Shown one piece after another: positions 35,310-43,853 of a stretch of DNA of 64,000 bases. The notes under the pieces are model-generated. The model was not told the DNA's origin, did not search any database, and saw nothing but the letters and a program-made list of their open reading frames with translations. This stretch comes from Nodosilinea sp. LEGE 06152 (GTDB lineage: Bacteria > Cyanobacteriota > Cyanobacteriia > Phormidesmidales > Phormidesmidaceae), in NCBI RefSeq assembly GCF_015207525.1, contig NZ_JADEWR010000003.1, positions 434,255 to 498,254 on the forward strand. The letters are read 5' to 3'. The first letter of the stretch is position 1; every line of letters begins with the position of its first letter. A program made the translations under genes and the position numbers.

Positions 35310-37277
35310 GTGAAGGGCGATCGCAGACAAATTCAGCGACACAGTCGAGGGCAACGGCGCTACAGGTGGCGTTATCTATCGGGGCTGGCCGCCGCCATGT
35401 TTGGCGTGGGGGCCGTCGCCGGGCTCAGCGCCTCTCGCTGGTCGCCCACCCCCTCGCCTGGGGCAGGCGGTGAAATTACACCCGCCCTCAAGCTGCGGCG
35501 TGTGCCCCAGCCCCTGGCCTTTAACGGCCGTCCTCAGATCGACCCTCTGCCCCAGTTCGAGGAAGTCTGGGAATGCCAGGTAGCCGTGGTAGGAGGCTCG
35601 CTGGGGGGCGTAGCCGCCGCGGCCCACGCCATGGCCAATGGCGCTACCACCTGCCTGATTGAAGTTGCTCCGTGGCTGGGGGGCCAGGTCAGCTCCCAGG
35701 GGGTATCAGCGCTAGACGAGTCGCTGAGAATGCGCCAGGCCAACAACCTTTCCCCCAGCTGGCAGCGGTTTCGCCAGATTATCAAACAGCAGGTGGCCGC
35801 GCTACCCAGCTGGAGCCCCAGCGGTACCTCGCGATCGGTTGCCGACATCAACAGCTGTTGGGTTGGTACCCTGTGTTTTCCACCCGAGGTAGGGGCCAAG
35901 GCCGCTGAGCAGTTTTTAGCCGATACCAAGCCCAGCGCTCCGGCCAGCCGATGGGCTGCCATGACCGCCTTTAAAGGAGCTGAGTTCGACTCCACAGGTC
36001 GCCGCATCACAGCGGTATACGGGGTGCGACGGATTCCCAAAGATCCTGCCTATAAACCCAAGGGGCGGCTGTCTGAGGAGCTAGCCGACTGGTACAGCTG
36101 GTCACCTACGGCCCAGTTTGACCGCGTGTCTGTTAAGCTGCAGGCCCCTCCCGGTCAGCGCATGATTGTGATTGACGCTACCGATACCGGGGAGCTGGTG
36201 GCCTGGGCCAAGGTGCCCTACCGCCTAGGGTCTGAGTCAAAGGCGACCACTGGCGAGCCCAATGCCGCCGCCTTCGACAACCCCGACTGTACCCAGGCCT
36301 TTACCTACCCGTTTGCGATCGGCATTCACAACGACGGCGGCGATAGCCTAGCGGCGCTGTCGCGGCTCCAGCCCACCTACGCCCTCCACGAATACGAGTC
36401 CACCTTTGACCTAGAAGGGTTTCCGTTTTTTGCGGGCAAGAGCGTGTTTAACTACCGGCGCATCGTCAGCCAGACGCGCGGCAACCCCTACACCAGCGCC
36501 CCGGCCCCCGGCGATATCTCCATGATCAACTGGAACCGGGGCAACGACTGGAACTGGGTGGACACACCCCTGGTGCTCAACGCCGCCGCCTTAGAAGCCT
36601 CTGGGCAACACCAAAACTGGATGGGGGGCCTGTCGCAGTCGGCCCTTAAATTTGGCGAAGAAAACGCCCTCACCTTTGCTCGCTGGCTACTTGAAACTCA
36701 GTCTGGTCCAGACTATCCCTTAGCCTATCTCTACGGAGACGAAAGCCCCATGGGCACGCGCTCAGGGCTCAGTATGGTGCCTTATTTTCGCGAAGGCCGC
36801 CGAATCGTGGGCCGCGCGGCCTACGGCCAAGACGAGTTTATGATTCGTGAGAACGATCTCCGCTACGACTTTCCTGGCCAGCGGAACTTTAGTCCTACCG
36901 CCGTGGGTCTCACCCACTACGCGATCGATATTCACGGCTGTCGCTACCGCAACTGGTTGCCCTCGGGAGAATCGGTAAGCGCTCCGGCCCAGGAGCCTCG
37001 CGTCAAACCGGTGCAAATTCCGTTAGAGAGCCTGATTCCCCAGGGCGTCGACAACGTGCTCATGGGTGGTAAGGCCATGGCCACGACCCACATTGCCAAT
37101 GCGTCCACCCGCGTTCACTACGGTGAGTGGCAGGCGGGGGCTGCAGCAGGGGTAACGGCTGGCTGGCTGGTGTCTCCCAATACCCCCGTTAGCGACCCAG
37201 CGGAGGTGATCCCCAGCGGCTATATGGGAGTGTTGCAGGAGACGATGAGGCTTCAGGGACTCAGAACCGGCTGGTAG
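35310..37277 (+). CDS. FAD-dependent oxidoreductase (FAD_oxidored type), exported or membrane-tethered
   Basis: The protein has 655 residues from a GTG. The N-terminus is strongly basic (KGDRRQIQRHSRGQRRYRWR) followed by a hydrophobic stretch LSGLAAAMFGVGAVAGLSA, a possible Tat-like or membrane anchor without a clear RRxFLK. The FAD Rossmann motif is VAVVGGSLGGVAAA at ~92-105, then LIEVAPWLGGQVSSQG. A second block MIVIDATDTGEL and the C-terminal VLMGGKAMATTHIANAST complete the PF12831-like pattern. The substrate is unknown. The DNA around the start has two HIP1-like sites. Confidence 0.87.
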   Translation: MKGDRRQIQRHSRGQRRYRWRYLSGLAAAMFGVGAVAGLSASRWSPTPSPGAGGEITPALKLRRVPQPLAFNGRPQIDPLPQFEEVWECQVAVVGGSLGGVAAAAHAMANGATTCLIEVAPWLGGQVSSQGVSALDESLRMRQANNLSPSWQRFRQIIKQQVAALPSWSPSGTSRSVADINSCWVGTLCFPPEVGAKAAEQFLADTKPSAPASRWAAMTAFKGAEFDSTGRRITAVYGVRRIPKDPAYKPKGRLSEELADWYSWSPTAQFDRVSVKLQAPPGQRMIVIDATDTGELVAWAKVPYRLGSESKATTGEPNAAAFDNPDCTQAFTYPFAIGIHNDGGDSLAALSRLQPTYALHEYESTFDLEGFPFFAGKSVFNYRRIVSQTRGNPYTSAPAPGDISMINWNRGNDWNWVDTPLVLNAAALEASGQHQNWMGGLSQSALKFGEENALTFARWLLETQSGPDYPLAYLYGDESPMGTRSGLSMVPYFREGRRIVGRAAYGQDEFMIRENDLRYDFPGQRNFSPTAVGLTHYAIDIHGCRYRNWLPSGESVSAPAQEPRVKPVQIPLESLIPQGVDNVLMGGKAMATTHIANASTRVHYGEWQAGAAAGVTAGWLVSPNTPVSDPAEVIPSGYMGVLQETMRLQGLRTGW

Positions 37278-37589
37278 CAGTGGGGTACTATAGCGGTGGC
37301 TAGGTCGCTCGGGACAACGGTAACCGCCAATGGCGAAAGCTCGGGCAGCGACCTGGCGTATAGCCATCGCTTCAGAAACTCCGGCATGTCCTAACCCTCC
37401 TGGCGATGGCTAGAACTGATCCCCAAGTTTGGCGGCGGTCATTACAACTGCTCCTGAATCCGCCTTCTAGACCCGGTTGGGCTGGGCAAACACCGTATGC
37501 CCCCAGGCAGACCACTTGGTTGGAATCAGGGTGATGTGATTTGAATTTGTTGTGAGAGCTACAGGACGTAGGCAACTCCAGGCTAAAGT
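37278..37589. other. 312-base intergenic region
   Basis: The spacer lies between convergent genes (FAD oxidoreductase and the unknown minus-strand protein). A weak inverted pair CCATCGC/GCGATGG occurs around 37363-37410. No terminator with a T-run and no gene are seen. Confidence 0.5.
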
Positions 37590-38135
37590 CTAGCCCATTT
37601 CTGAAGGCATGTTGAACAAGGCGAATACCTGGCGGCAGCAGCGGCGCAGCCGTTCTCGACCGGTCGGGTCGGGGGTAACATCGCCGGAGAAGGCCCAGTT
37701 GTCGATAGTGGACAGTGTCCAGCGTTTGCCACGGTGGTCGAAGCCAGCTAGGTCAAGGCCAATGACGCGACAATTGGCGGAGGGCTCCCTTCGGGAATCA
37801 CCCCTTTGGCAAGTTTGGCTATCCCCTGCATCGGGGTCGGTGTACAGGCGAATCTGCACCAGCAGGCTGCGGCACTGAAACAACCGACTGACTCCAGGGA
37901 AGTGAAACCCCAGATCGATCGAGTCAGGATCAACTAGATCACGAGTATCGGGATCGTTAGCCCAGGGCTTGAGATCGGCCCGCAGGTCGGGCAACTCTGC
38001 TTTGAAAAGGCCCACCACGGCGGCTATTTTGCTGGCGAACTCGATACTGTTAGCCTGTTCTGCTGCGTTCACGCGACCTGCAACGGTAATAAAGGAGCTA
38101 TAAGCATAGACTAGCGCTCCTGGCTGAACCGTCAA
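37590..38135 (-). CDS. hypothetical protein, 181 residues
   Basis: I do not recognise the family. The protein begins MTVQPGALVYAYSSFITVAGRVNAAEQ with a strand/helix mix, has an acidic middle (PDTRDLVDPDSIDLGFHFPGVSR), a strand QCRSLLVQIRLYTDP and a C-terminal KRWTLSTIDNWAFSGDVTPD followed by a basic, Cys-containing helix. No signal peptide or membrane segment is seen. Codon use is like its neighbours. It lies 32 bases downstream of the secreted protein gene at 38168-38743 and is probably in the same operon. Confidence 0.65.
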   Translation of the reverse strand: MTVQPGALVYAYSSFITVAGRVNAAEQANSIEFASKIAAVVGLFKAELPDLRADLKPWANDPDTRDLVDPDSIDLGFHFPGVSRLFQCRSLLVQIRLYTDPDAGDSQTCQRGDSRREPSANCRVIGLDLAGFDHRGKRWTLSTIDNWAFSGDVTPDPTGRERLRRCCRQVFALFNMPSEMG

Positions 38136-38167
38136 CTGGGTAACGCCTAACCCAAGTTGCTCTGGGT

Positions 38168-38743
38168 TTACTCTGGAGCCACAGCTGCGCGGCAGGTTTC
38201 GAGCATGCGATGGTCGTTATCACTAACGGTATCGATGGCAAAGAAGCCGTCTAGCCCAAAGGGAGCTATATCTCCCACTGCGCTACTGGAGGCCACAGCA
38301 GGTCCGTCGGCCAGAGCCAGGCTGTAGGGATAGGATTGCTGGTCGTAGCTATTGATGATGGTCATGGCCAACTCGGTGCCTTCTACCTCGCCATAGAAGC
38401 AGTCGAAGGATGAGCTGGGGTAATACAAAGCGCCATAGACGCGATCGCCTGTGCGCTCAAGTACCACGTAGCCCTGGCCAATTTGGTCGGGCTCAGGCAC
38501 CTGGCCAAACAGGTAGCGACCCGCCTCGGGCAGTGCGGCAGCGGTTTGCGCCACCGTCGTCTCCGACGCCGATTCTGGAGCGACGCTTTGGGCCTGAGCG
38601 GGGACAATAGCCCCTAGGGCCGCTGCCGCTGCCGCACCAACAAACAGGTATGACAGGGAATGGCGATCGCGGTGCTGCCCCTGGCTTAAAAATGGTTTTA
38701 CCAGGCAGGAAAATAGTTTGGATTGCAACATTTTGATACCCAT
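38168..38743 (-). CDS. secreted cyanobacterial hypothetical protein, 191 residues
   Basis: An N-terminal export signal is clear: a basic region (KPFLSQGQHRDRHSLS), the hydrophobic YLFVGAAAAAALGAIVPAQAQS, and a likely AQA-QS cleavage near residue 52. The mature domain (GRYLFGQVPEPDQIGQGYVV, GDRVYGALYYPSSSFDCFYG) looks like a small beta-rich domain with two Cys residues (one in DCFYG, one in LETCRA) that could form a disulphide. The function is unknown. It is the first of two genes transcribed together with the 181-residue protein. Confidence 0.78.
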   Translation of the reverse strand: MGIKMLQSKLFSCLVKPFLSQGQHRDRHSLSYLFVGAAAAAALGAIVPAQAQSVAPESASETTVAQTAAALPEAGRYLFGQVPEPDQIGQGYVVLERTGDRVYGALYYPSSSFDCFYGEVEGTELAMTIINSYDQQSYPYSLALADGPAVASSSAVGDIAPFGLDGFFAIDTVSDNDHRMLETCRAAVAPE

Positions 38744-39267
38744 TCCTTACCCCCTTTCATCCAATGCTTTTGACTTACTAAACAGTTGCGGAGAAAACTA
38801 CGCGGCGGCGGCAACTCAATGCTCTTTAGCGTTCTCCTGACCCTCGTTCAACCCTTCAACCTCAACCCTCTAAAGGCTTGCTCCACAGGCTTTTCAAGGA
38901 TTTCACCCTACTTTTTAAATGTAGTAGACCTCGGTAACCTGGCCTATTGCTTTGGCGCGAACCGTAACAACTCTTTTTAGTGGTAGGACGTAGTTTACTA
39001 GGCAGTTTACTAACAGGTCGGTTTAACCGCAGTTTTGCGCTCATCCCGTAGGTGATTACGCTTACTGCGCAATGTTTTGCCGCTGGGTCTAGTTTCAGGC
39101 CAATGCCCAAAAAGGACATCCTCCTATGGGCCAGCTTGGCAACTGGTTGCGATCGCGCTGGTTCTTCCCTAACCCCGAAAACGGGTTTAGATTGGGCTGT
39201 AGAGAGCCTGGTAGTCAAGGTAAAATCAATGAACGGAAACTGGTTTTCAGACTTTTAGGAGATAGTA
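38744..39267. other. 524-base intergenic region upstream of sasA
   Basis: The region contains a direct repeat AGTTTACTA at 38992-39000 and 39004-39012 and AT-rich stretches near 38920-38990. It must hold the divergent promoters of sasA and the secreted-protein operon. Short frames exist but none has a ribosome-binding site and sensible composition. Confidence 0.5.
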
Positions 39268-40440
39268 ATGGAGGGTTCCTCCACTTCCTTCGACGATGTT
39301 CGGGTGCCCCTCAAGCTGCTGCTGTTTATCGATAAGCGGCCCAGCCTGGCCCGGCAGATGCGCCAGATCAGGCAGTATCTGAAAACCCTGGAAGATCACT
39401 TTGAGTTCAACCTAGATGTGGTTGACATTGGCGAGCAGCCCTACCTGGCCGAGCACTACAAGCTAGTGGCCAGTCCTGCGCTGATCAAAATTGCTCCGGC
39501 CCCGCAGCAAATGCTGGCCGGTAGCGACATCGTCAACCAGCTGGAGCGATGGTGGCCCAAGTGGCAGCAGGAGCATCTCGACGCCATCAAGCTGGCCGAC
39601 GCTGCCCCCAATCAGTCGGCCGATCTGCTGACCGAGCAGGAGAACCCCCTCAGCTATTCTGCTGAGCTGATGAAGCTCTCCGATGAAATCTTTCGGCTCA
39701 ACCAAACCCGCGAAGAACTTGAGGCCCAGCTGCGCTTCAAAGACCGCATCATCGCCATGATGGCCCACGACCTGCGCAACCCGCTGACCGCTGCCTCTAT
39801 CGCGATCGAAACCCTGGAGCTGGGCTACGCCCCTAACCAGGCCCGCACCCTCACCCTCAAGCCCGAGCTTACTGGCCAGTTGCTCAAGCATGCGAAGACT
39901 CAAATTCGAGCTATCAACCGCATGATTACTGACATTCTCAAGGCCGCTCGCGGGGCTTCAATGGAGCTTCAGCTTGTGCCCCAGGAGCTCAATCTATCCG
40001 CACTCTGTCTGGAGGTGGTAGACGCGTTTCAAAATCGGCTGCGCGAGAAGCAGCAAGTGATCACTACTGAAATTCCGCAAGATTTGCCGACGGTTTATGC
40101 CGACGGCACCCAGGTCAAGCGGGTGATTACCAACCTGCTCGACAATGCGATTAAGTACACACCCCAGCAGGGCAAAGTCGCCATTGTGGCGCTCCACCGC
40201 ACAACGCAGAAAGTGCAGGTCTCAGTAACCGACACTGGGCCTGGCATTCCGGCCGAGAACCGCGACAAAATTTTTGAGGAAAGCTATCGCCTCCAGCGCG
40301 ACGTTACCCAGGAGGGCTACGGGCTGGGGCTGGCTCTCTGTCAGCGCATTGTTCGCGCTCACTATGGCCAAATCTGGGTTGACTCGTCCCCAGGCGAAGG
40401 CAGCTCTTTCTATTTTACTCTCCCGGTTTATCGCGCCTAG
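39268..40440 (+). CDS. sasA: circadian clock histidine kinase SasA
   Basis: The protein has 390 residues. Residues ~15-100 are the KaiB-like thioredoxin-fold sensor domain (LKLLLFIDKRPSLARQ, FNLDVVDIGEQPYLAE, LVASPALIKIAP) that docks on KaiC. The kinase core follows: H-box MAHDLRNPLTAAS with phosphoacceptor His167, N-box NLLDNAIKYTP (~289-299), G1 DTGPGIP (~322-328) and G2 GYGLGLALC. SasA phosphorylates RpaA in response to KaiC state and so drives clock output. kaiABC and rpaA are not in the window. The stop codon lies inside a 14-base tandem repeat (40426-40467). Confidence 0.95.
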   Translation: MEGSSTSFDDVRVPLKLLLFIDKRPSLARQMRQIRQYLKTLEDHFEFNLDVVDIGEQPYLAEHYKLVASPALIKIAPAPQQMLAGSDIVNQLERWWPKWQQEHLDAIKLADAAPNQSADLLTEQENPLSYSAELMKLSDEIFRLNQTREELEAQLRFKDRIIAMMAHDLRNPLTAASIAIETLELGYAPNQARTLTLKPELTGQLLKHAKTQIRAINRMITDILKAARGASMELQLVPQELNLSALCLEVVDAFQNRLREKQQVITTEIPQDLPTVYADGTQVKRVITNLLDNAIKYTPQQGKVAIVALHRTTQKVQVSVTDTGPGIPAENRDKIFEESYRLQRDVTQEGYGLGLALCQRIVRAHYGQIWVDSSPGEGSSFYFTLPVYRA

Positions 40441-40467
40441 TTTGTCGCGCCTGGTTTGTCGCGCCTA
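40426..40467. repeat. three 14-bp tandem repeats across the sasA stop codon
   Basis: Units GTTTATCGCGCCTA, GTTTGTCGCGCCTG and GTTTGTCGCGCCTA follow one another without gaps. The first encodes the last residues of SasA, and its end with the next G gives the TAG stop, so the extra units lie in the 3' untranslated region. Confidence 0.9.
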
Positions 40468-40510
40468 GGAGCCATCACCTAAAGCCCTTGCCTATGGCAA
40501 GATAGGGGCC

Positions 40511-41431
40511 ATGATTAAGCGGTTTTTGAATTACCTTAGTCCGGCCGTTTGGGCCAGTACGGTGGCCCTCTACGGCAACGGTCGGCTCTGGCGAGAGGTG
40601 TGGCTACAGGCGGCGCGATCGCGCTGGGCTGAGGTGGCGGCGGCGATCGCATTTCTTTGGCTGCTGGGGCTACTGGGGCTCAGCTTTGTGCTGCTGCACC
40701 TGGAGCAACATCAGGCCCTGCCACTGCCCTTGGGGGCGGAGCACCTGGCCCAGGGGCTGCAAACCAGCCCTGCGATCGCCCCTGTAGACGCCAATGTCAA
40801 CCTGCTCGGCCGCTGGGGGCTCGGCCTGCTGGGTCTGGGAGCATGGCTGTGCCTGGTAGCCGGTAGTCAAAAGCTAATTCAGCTGGTGGCCATTGCCTAC
40901 GACGGCGGCTCGCCTCGGCCTGTAAACTGGCGCACCCGACTCTTGCCCTGGGGGGTGACGCTTCTGGGCTTGGCGCTAGCGGGGCTGGTCTTTAGCCTGA
41001 CCAAAGGAGCGGCTGGGCCTCAACCTGGACTAGCCGCACAAGTCGGGCGGCTGGGTCGATGGGCGATCGCCCTAGCCAGTATCGCCTTGGGGTTGGCCGT
41101 GGTCTATCGCCTAGCCCCCCGACGCTGGGCACCGGGTCTACCCCTGTGGCCCGGCGTTAGACTGGTGCTGCTGCTGGGGCTAGTTGGGCTGGGGCTGCGG
41201 CACTGGGGGTTAGCCTGGCTGGCTGGCCAAGAGCTAGCCTACGGGTTACTGCTGGCCCTCGGCCTCAACTTGGGGGCGCTCTATGGGCTAATTTTGCTTG
41301 TGCCCGTGGGGGCGCAGGTCAATCTCAGCGCCCTGCGCCACCGGGGCATAGCTAGCCGCCCCTGGGGAATGCCACCATCGCCTCCATCGCCCCCGTCATT
41401 CGAATCGTTCAAAATTAATCGCCGCGACTGA
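40511..41431 (+). CDS. YihY/BrkB-family membrane protein
   Basis: The 306-residue protein has six hydrophobic helices. The pattern fits BrkB/YihY (formerly 'RNase BN'): an N-terminal ARSRWAEVAAAIAFLWLLG, a loop, RPVNWRTRLLPWGVTLLGL, VVYRLAPRR followed by PLWPGVRLVLLLGL, and LILLVPVGAQVNL at the C-terminal end of the membrane region. The function of the family is unknown; transport or envelope roles have been suggested. A Pro-rich tail (PPSPPSPPS) is encoded by tandem CCATCGCC-like triplets. It lies 70 bases after sasA. Confidence 0.75.
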   Translation: MIKRFLNYLSPAVWASTVALYGNGRLWREVWLQAARSRWAEVAAAIAFLWLLGLLGLSFVLLHLEQHQALPLPLGAEHLAQGLQTSPAIAPVDANVNLLGRWGLGLLGLGAWLCLVAGSQKLIQLVAIAYDGGSPRPVNWRTRLLPWGVTLLGLALAGLVFSLTKGAAGPQPGLAAQVGRLGRWAIALASIALGLAVVYRLAPRRWAPGLPLWPGVRLVLLLGLVGLGLRHWGLAWLAGQELAYGLLLALGLNLGALYGLILLVPVGAQVNLSALRHRGIASRPWGMPPSPPSPPSFESFKINRRD

Positions 41432-41494
41432 GGGGGCCGTTGGGGGCTGAGTCTAGACGTGAATGGGGGCTGGCGCTGGCCCGCCGACCATCTG

Positions 41495-41683
41495 CTAGCG
41501 AATCCGCTGTAGGCTGCTGACGATGCCCAAACCAAAGCAAACCAAAATTAGCAGCCAGATCACTAGACCCGGCAAAAAGGCCAGCACCGACAGACCGCGC
41601 AAGACCCACAAAATGGCCGTTAGCCCTAGGGCAGCCAAAAATACTTTGGTCAGCGGTTGCAGCGGGTAGCGACGACGACCCAT
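41495..41683 (-). CDS. small membrane protein, 62 residues
   Basis: The peptide MGRRRYPLQPLTK has a basic start, then two adjacent hydrophobic stretches (VFLAALGLTAILWVL and LAFLPGLVIWLLILVCFGLG) joined by a short turn, and ends SSLQRIR. The positive-inside rule places both ends in the cytoplasm. No family is recognised, but the balanced helical hairpin and a full-length frame support a real gene. It is convergent with the BrkB-like gene. Confidence 0.65.
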   Translation of the reverse strand: MGRRRYPLQPLTKVFLAALGLTAILWVLRGLSVLAFLPGLVIWLLILVCFGLGIVSSLQRIR

Positions 41684-41996
41684 AGCAGCAATGTCTCCAT
41701 TTATAAAGCTTTCAATGGGTTACGGGGGAATACGGATGGCCCTTGGTAAAAGCACCGTAATGATACTACCGCTTCTCCCCGCCTCAGAACTGTCTGGCAT
41801 TTAATAGAAAAACCAGCGGCACAGCGGTAGCATTGGCCCACTAACCCAGCGTTACCACGGTAGCAAGTTAGGCGGCCGATGGTGCTGGGTTCTGCGATCG
41901 CTTGGGGGAACCCATCTGTGACTCTTGTCTTCAATAGACTGGTCGTCACGGTCCCCAGCATCGGGATCAGGTCGCGTCCTTAGGAGGAGTAGAGCG
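41684..41996. other. 313-base intergenic region
   Basis: This holds divergent promoters for the small membrane protein and the SRPBCC gene. Plus-strand frames here continue into the SRPBCC gene, but the good ribosome-binding site at 41982-41989 argues that translation starts at 41997. Nothing else is recognised. Confidence 0.5.
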
Positions 41997-42587
41997 GTGG
42001 TAGTTAGCAAAGCACGGGTAATCCACGAGTTTAGACCCGCCAACGGTTTTTTAGCCCAGTTTTCTCCCGGCGACCAGATCGCCCTACTGCGGGGAGATGT
42101 GTTGCTCAAATCTCAGACTAACCGGGATGGCGGGGCAGTAACAGCCCACATGTACGTGCCCCTAGCGCGGCCGCAAATTTGGCCCCAGGTGACCAACTAC
42201 AGCTGCTGGACCCAGTATTTTCCTAATATTGTTCATAGCGAAGTGCTCGAGACCGTAAAAACGGCTACCCAGCGCTACCGCCGCCTCTACCAGGTCGGGC
42301 GCAAGGGGTTTATGCTGCTCACCGCCCAGGTCGAGATCTACCTCAAGGTGGTCGAGACCACCTGCGAGGCAATTCAGTTTCGCCTAGAGCAGGGCACCTT
42401 TTCTCATTTTGCGGCCGATCTGCACCTGCAAGACTTCAGCCAGGGCACCCTGCTGAGCTACTCGGTGCAGGCTGCCCCCACCATTCCAGTCCCGTCTTTT
42501 CTCATCGAGCAGGCAATGAAAACTGACCTGCCCGGCAATATGAAGCAGATGAGACAGGTGTTGTGCGCGCGGTATGGTGTGGCATAA
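41997..42587 (+). CDS. SRPBCC (COQ10/START-like) protein
   Basis: The protein has 196 residues from GTG 41997, chosen because AGGAGGAG lies at 41982-41989; an in-frame ATG at 41925 lacks such a site. The domain shows the family pattern VTAHMYVPLARPQIWPQVTNYSCW, then RLYQVGRKGFMLLTAQVEIYLKVVET, strands in AIQFRLEQGTFSHF and a C-terminal helix LIEQAMKTDLPGNMKQM. Such proteins bind lipids or quinones. It is distinct in sequence from the SRPBCC protein at 6279. Confidence 0.8.
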   Translation: MVVSKARVIHEFRPANGFLAQFSPGDQIALLRGDVLLKSQTNRDGGAVTAHMYVPLARPQIWPQVTNYSCWTQYFPNIVHSEVLETVKTATQRYRRLYQVGRKGFMLLTAQVEIYLKVVETTCEAIQFRLEQGTFSHFAADLHLQDFSQGTLLSYSVQAAPTIPVPSFLIEQAMKTDLPGNMKQMRQVLCARYGVA

Positions 42588-42737
42588 CAGAGGCGGCGAC
42601 TTGCGATCGCGAGTCGAACGAGCGGCGCGATTGGCTAATTGACTTGACTAACTCTAGGGCCTATACCGCGATCGCAGCGAGCCTGGTCTATTTCAAAATC
42701 TTGCGGTCGCCCCAGAACTGGCTGCCCAACTGAGCTA

Positions 42738-42929
42738 TTAGCTGTAGCGCTCAACAAAAGCCCGCCCCGCCGACATAGCGGCGCTGCTGGTAGTGTAGAA
42801 CGTGCCATCGCTCAACACGTCCAAATCAGGGTTGACAATCCAACACTGGTAACCGCGATCTTTACTGTGGCTGACGCCAATAATCCATCCGGTCATGGCC
42901 GAGATTTGCACCACTGAGTCTGTGTCCAT
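42738..42929 (-). CDS. small hypothetical protein, 63 residues
   Basis: The peptide (MDTDSVVQISAMTGWIIGVS ... FVERYS) folds plausibly as a short beta sheet, YQCWIVNPDLDVLSDGTFY, plus a C-terminal helix TSSAAMSAGRAFVE. The composition is that of a soluble globular protein, and I believe similar small proteins occur in cyanobacteria, but I cannot name a family. It is divergent from the O-methyltransferase gene. Confidence 0.7.
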   Translation of the reverse strand: MDTDSVVQISAMTGWIIGVSHSKDRGYQCWIVNPDLDVLSDGTFYTTSSAAMSAGRAFVERYS

Positions 42930-43109
42930 GGCCGTATTCTCCCCTAGGCCTAAGACTTAGCCTCACCCAGGCCCCCCAAGCTGACTGAGTCAAGTGGCCG
43001 AGTCAGGTTTAACGCCTGCGGTGCTATGGTAAAGCAGATCTGGGCTAGCCCCGGCAAAACCGCTGACTTTCTTCCTATTTGCCCCGGCCCTCTACCTATT
43101 CCTGCGGCA

Positions 43110-43775
43110 ATGAGCAACCAAACCCTCAACCTTGACGATCGCCTCTACCGCTACTTAGTTGAGCACTCGGTACACGAACCTGAGGTACTGACCGCCCTAC
43201 GCCACGAAACCGCCCAGCACCCCATGGCCCAAATGCAGATTGCCCCCGAGCAAGGGCAGTTTATGGCGCTGCTGGTGCGGCTGTTGGGGGTGACCAAGGC
43301 GTTGGAGGTGGGTGTGTTTACGGGCTATAGCGCCCTGCGAGTGGCGCTAGCCATGCCGCCTGAAGGCAAACTTGTGGCCTGCGATGTGAGTGAGGAATAT
43401 ACGGCGATCGCCCGCCGCTACTGGAAAAAAGCCGGAGTTGCCGACAAAATCGACCTACGCATTGCCCCCGCCACCGACACCCTGACCCAGCTAATTGAAG
43501 CTGGCGAAGCCAACAGCTTTGACTTCGCCTTTATCGATGCCGACAAAAGCGGTTACCCCACCTACTACGAACTGGCGCTGCAATTGGTTAGACCAGGGGG
43601 ATTGATTGCTCTAGACAACGTACTATGGTCGGGGCAGGTAGCCGACCCCGCCGTAACCGACAGCCGCACCAATACGCTGCGCCGCCTCAACAACGCGATC
43701 CACAACGACGATCGTGTTGTCGCCAGCTTGATACCCATCGCAGATGGCCTCACCCTGGCAATGAAGAAACCCTAA
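43110..43775 (+). CDS. O-methyltransferase, caffeoyl-CoA OMT type
   Basis: The protein has 221 residues from ATG 43110 (MSNQTLNLDDRLYRYLVEHS); an earlier in-frame ATG at 43026 adds an atypical tail. Landmarks: MQIAPEQGQFMALLVRLLG, motif I ALEVGVFTGYSALRVA, acidic loop VACDVSEEY, metal-binding FDFAFIDADKSGYPTYYE and LIALDNVLWSGQVAD with the downstream Asn-Asn of RRLNNAIHND. These are the residues that bind the divalent metal and catechol in this family. Substrate in cyanobacteria is unknown. It converges on the protease gene at 43854. Confidence 0.93.
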   Translation: MSNQTLNLDDRLYRYLVEHSVHEPEVLTALRHETAQHPMAQMQIAPEQGQFMALLVRLLGVTKALEVGVFTGYSALRVALAMPPEGKLVACDVSEEYTAIARRYWKKAGVADKIDLRIAPATDTLTQLIEAGEANSFDFAFIDADKSGYPTYYELALQLVRPGGLIALDNVLWSGQVADPAVTDSRTNTLRRLNNAIHNDDRVVASLIPIADGLTLAMKKP

Positions 43776-43853
43776 GTACAAAACCGACATTCTGCAGGTT
43801 GACAGGGCTAATCAGGAGATAGGCTTGGCGAGCCAGAAAAGCAATAAGACGAG

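Noticed and set aside
42690..42745. tRNA-like D-arm text on the minus strand (AGCTCAGTTGGG followed by CAGC).
   Set aside because: No matching acceptor stem, anticodon arm or T-arm with GTTCRA follows at the right spacing, and it overlaps the end of a small gene.
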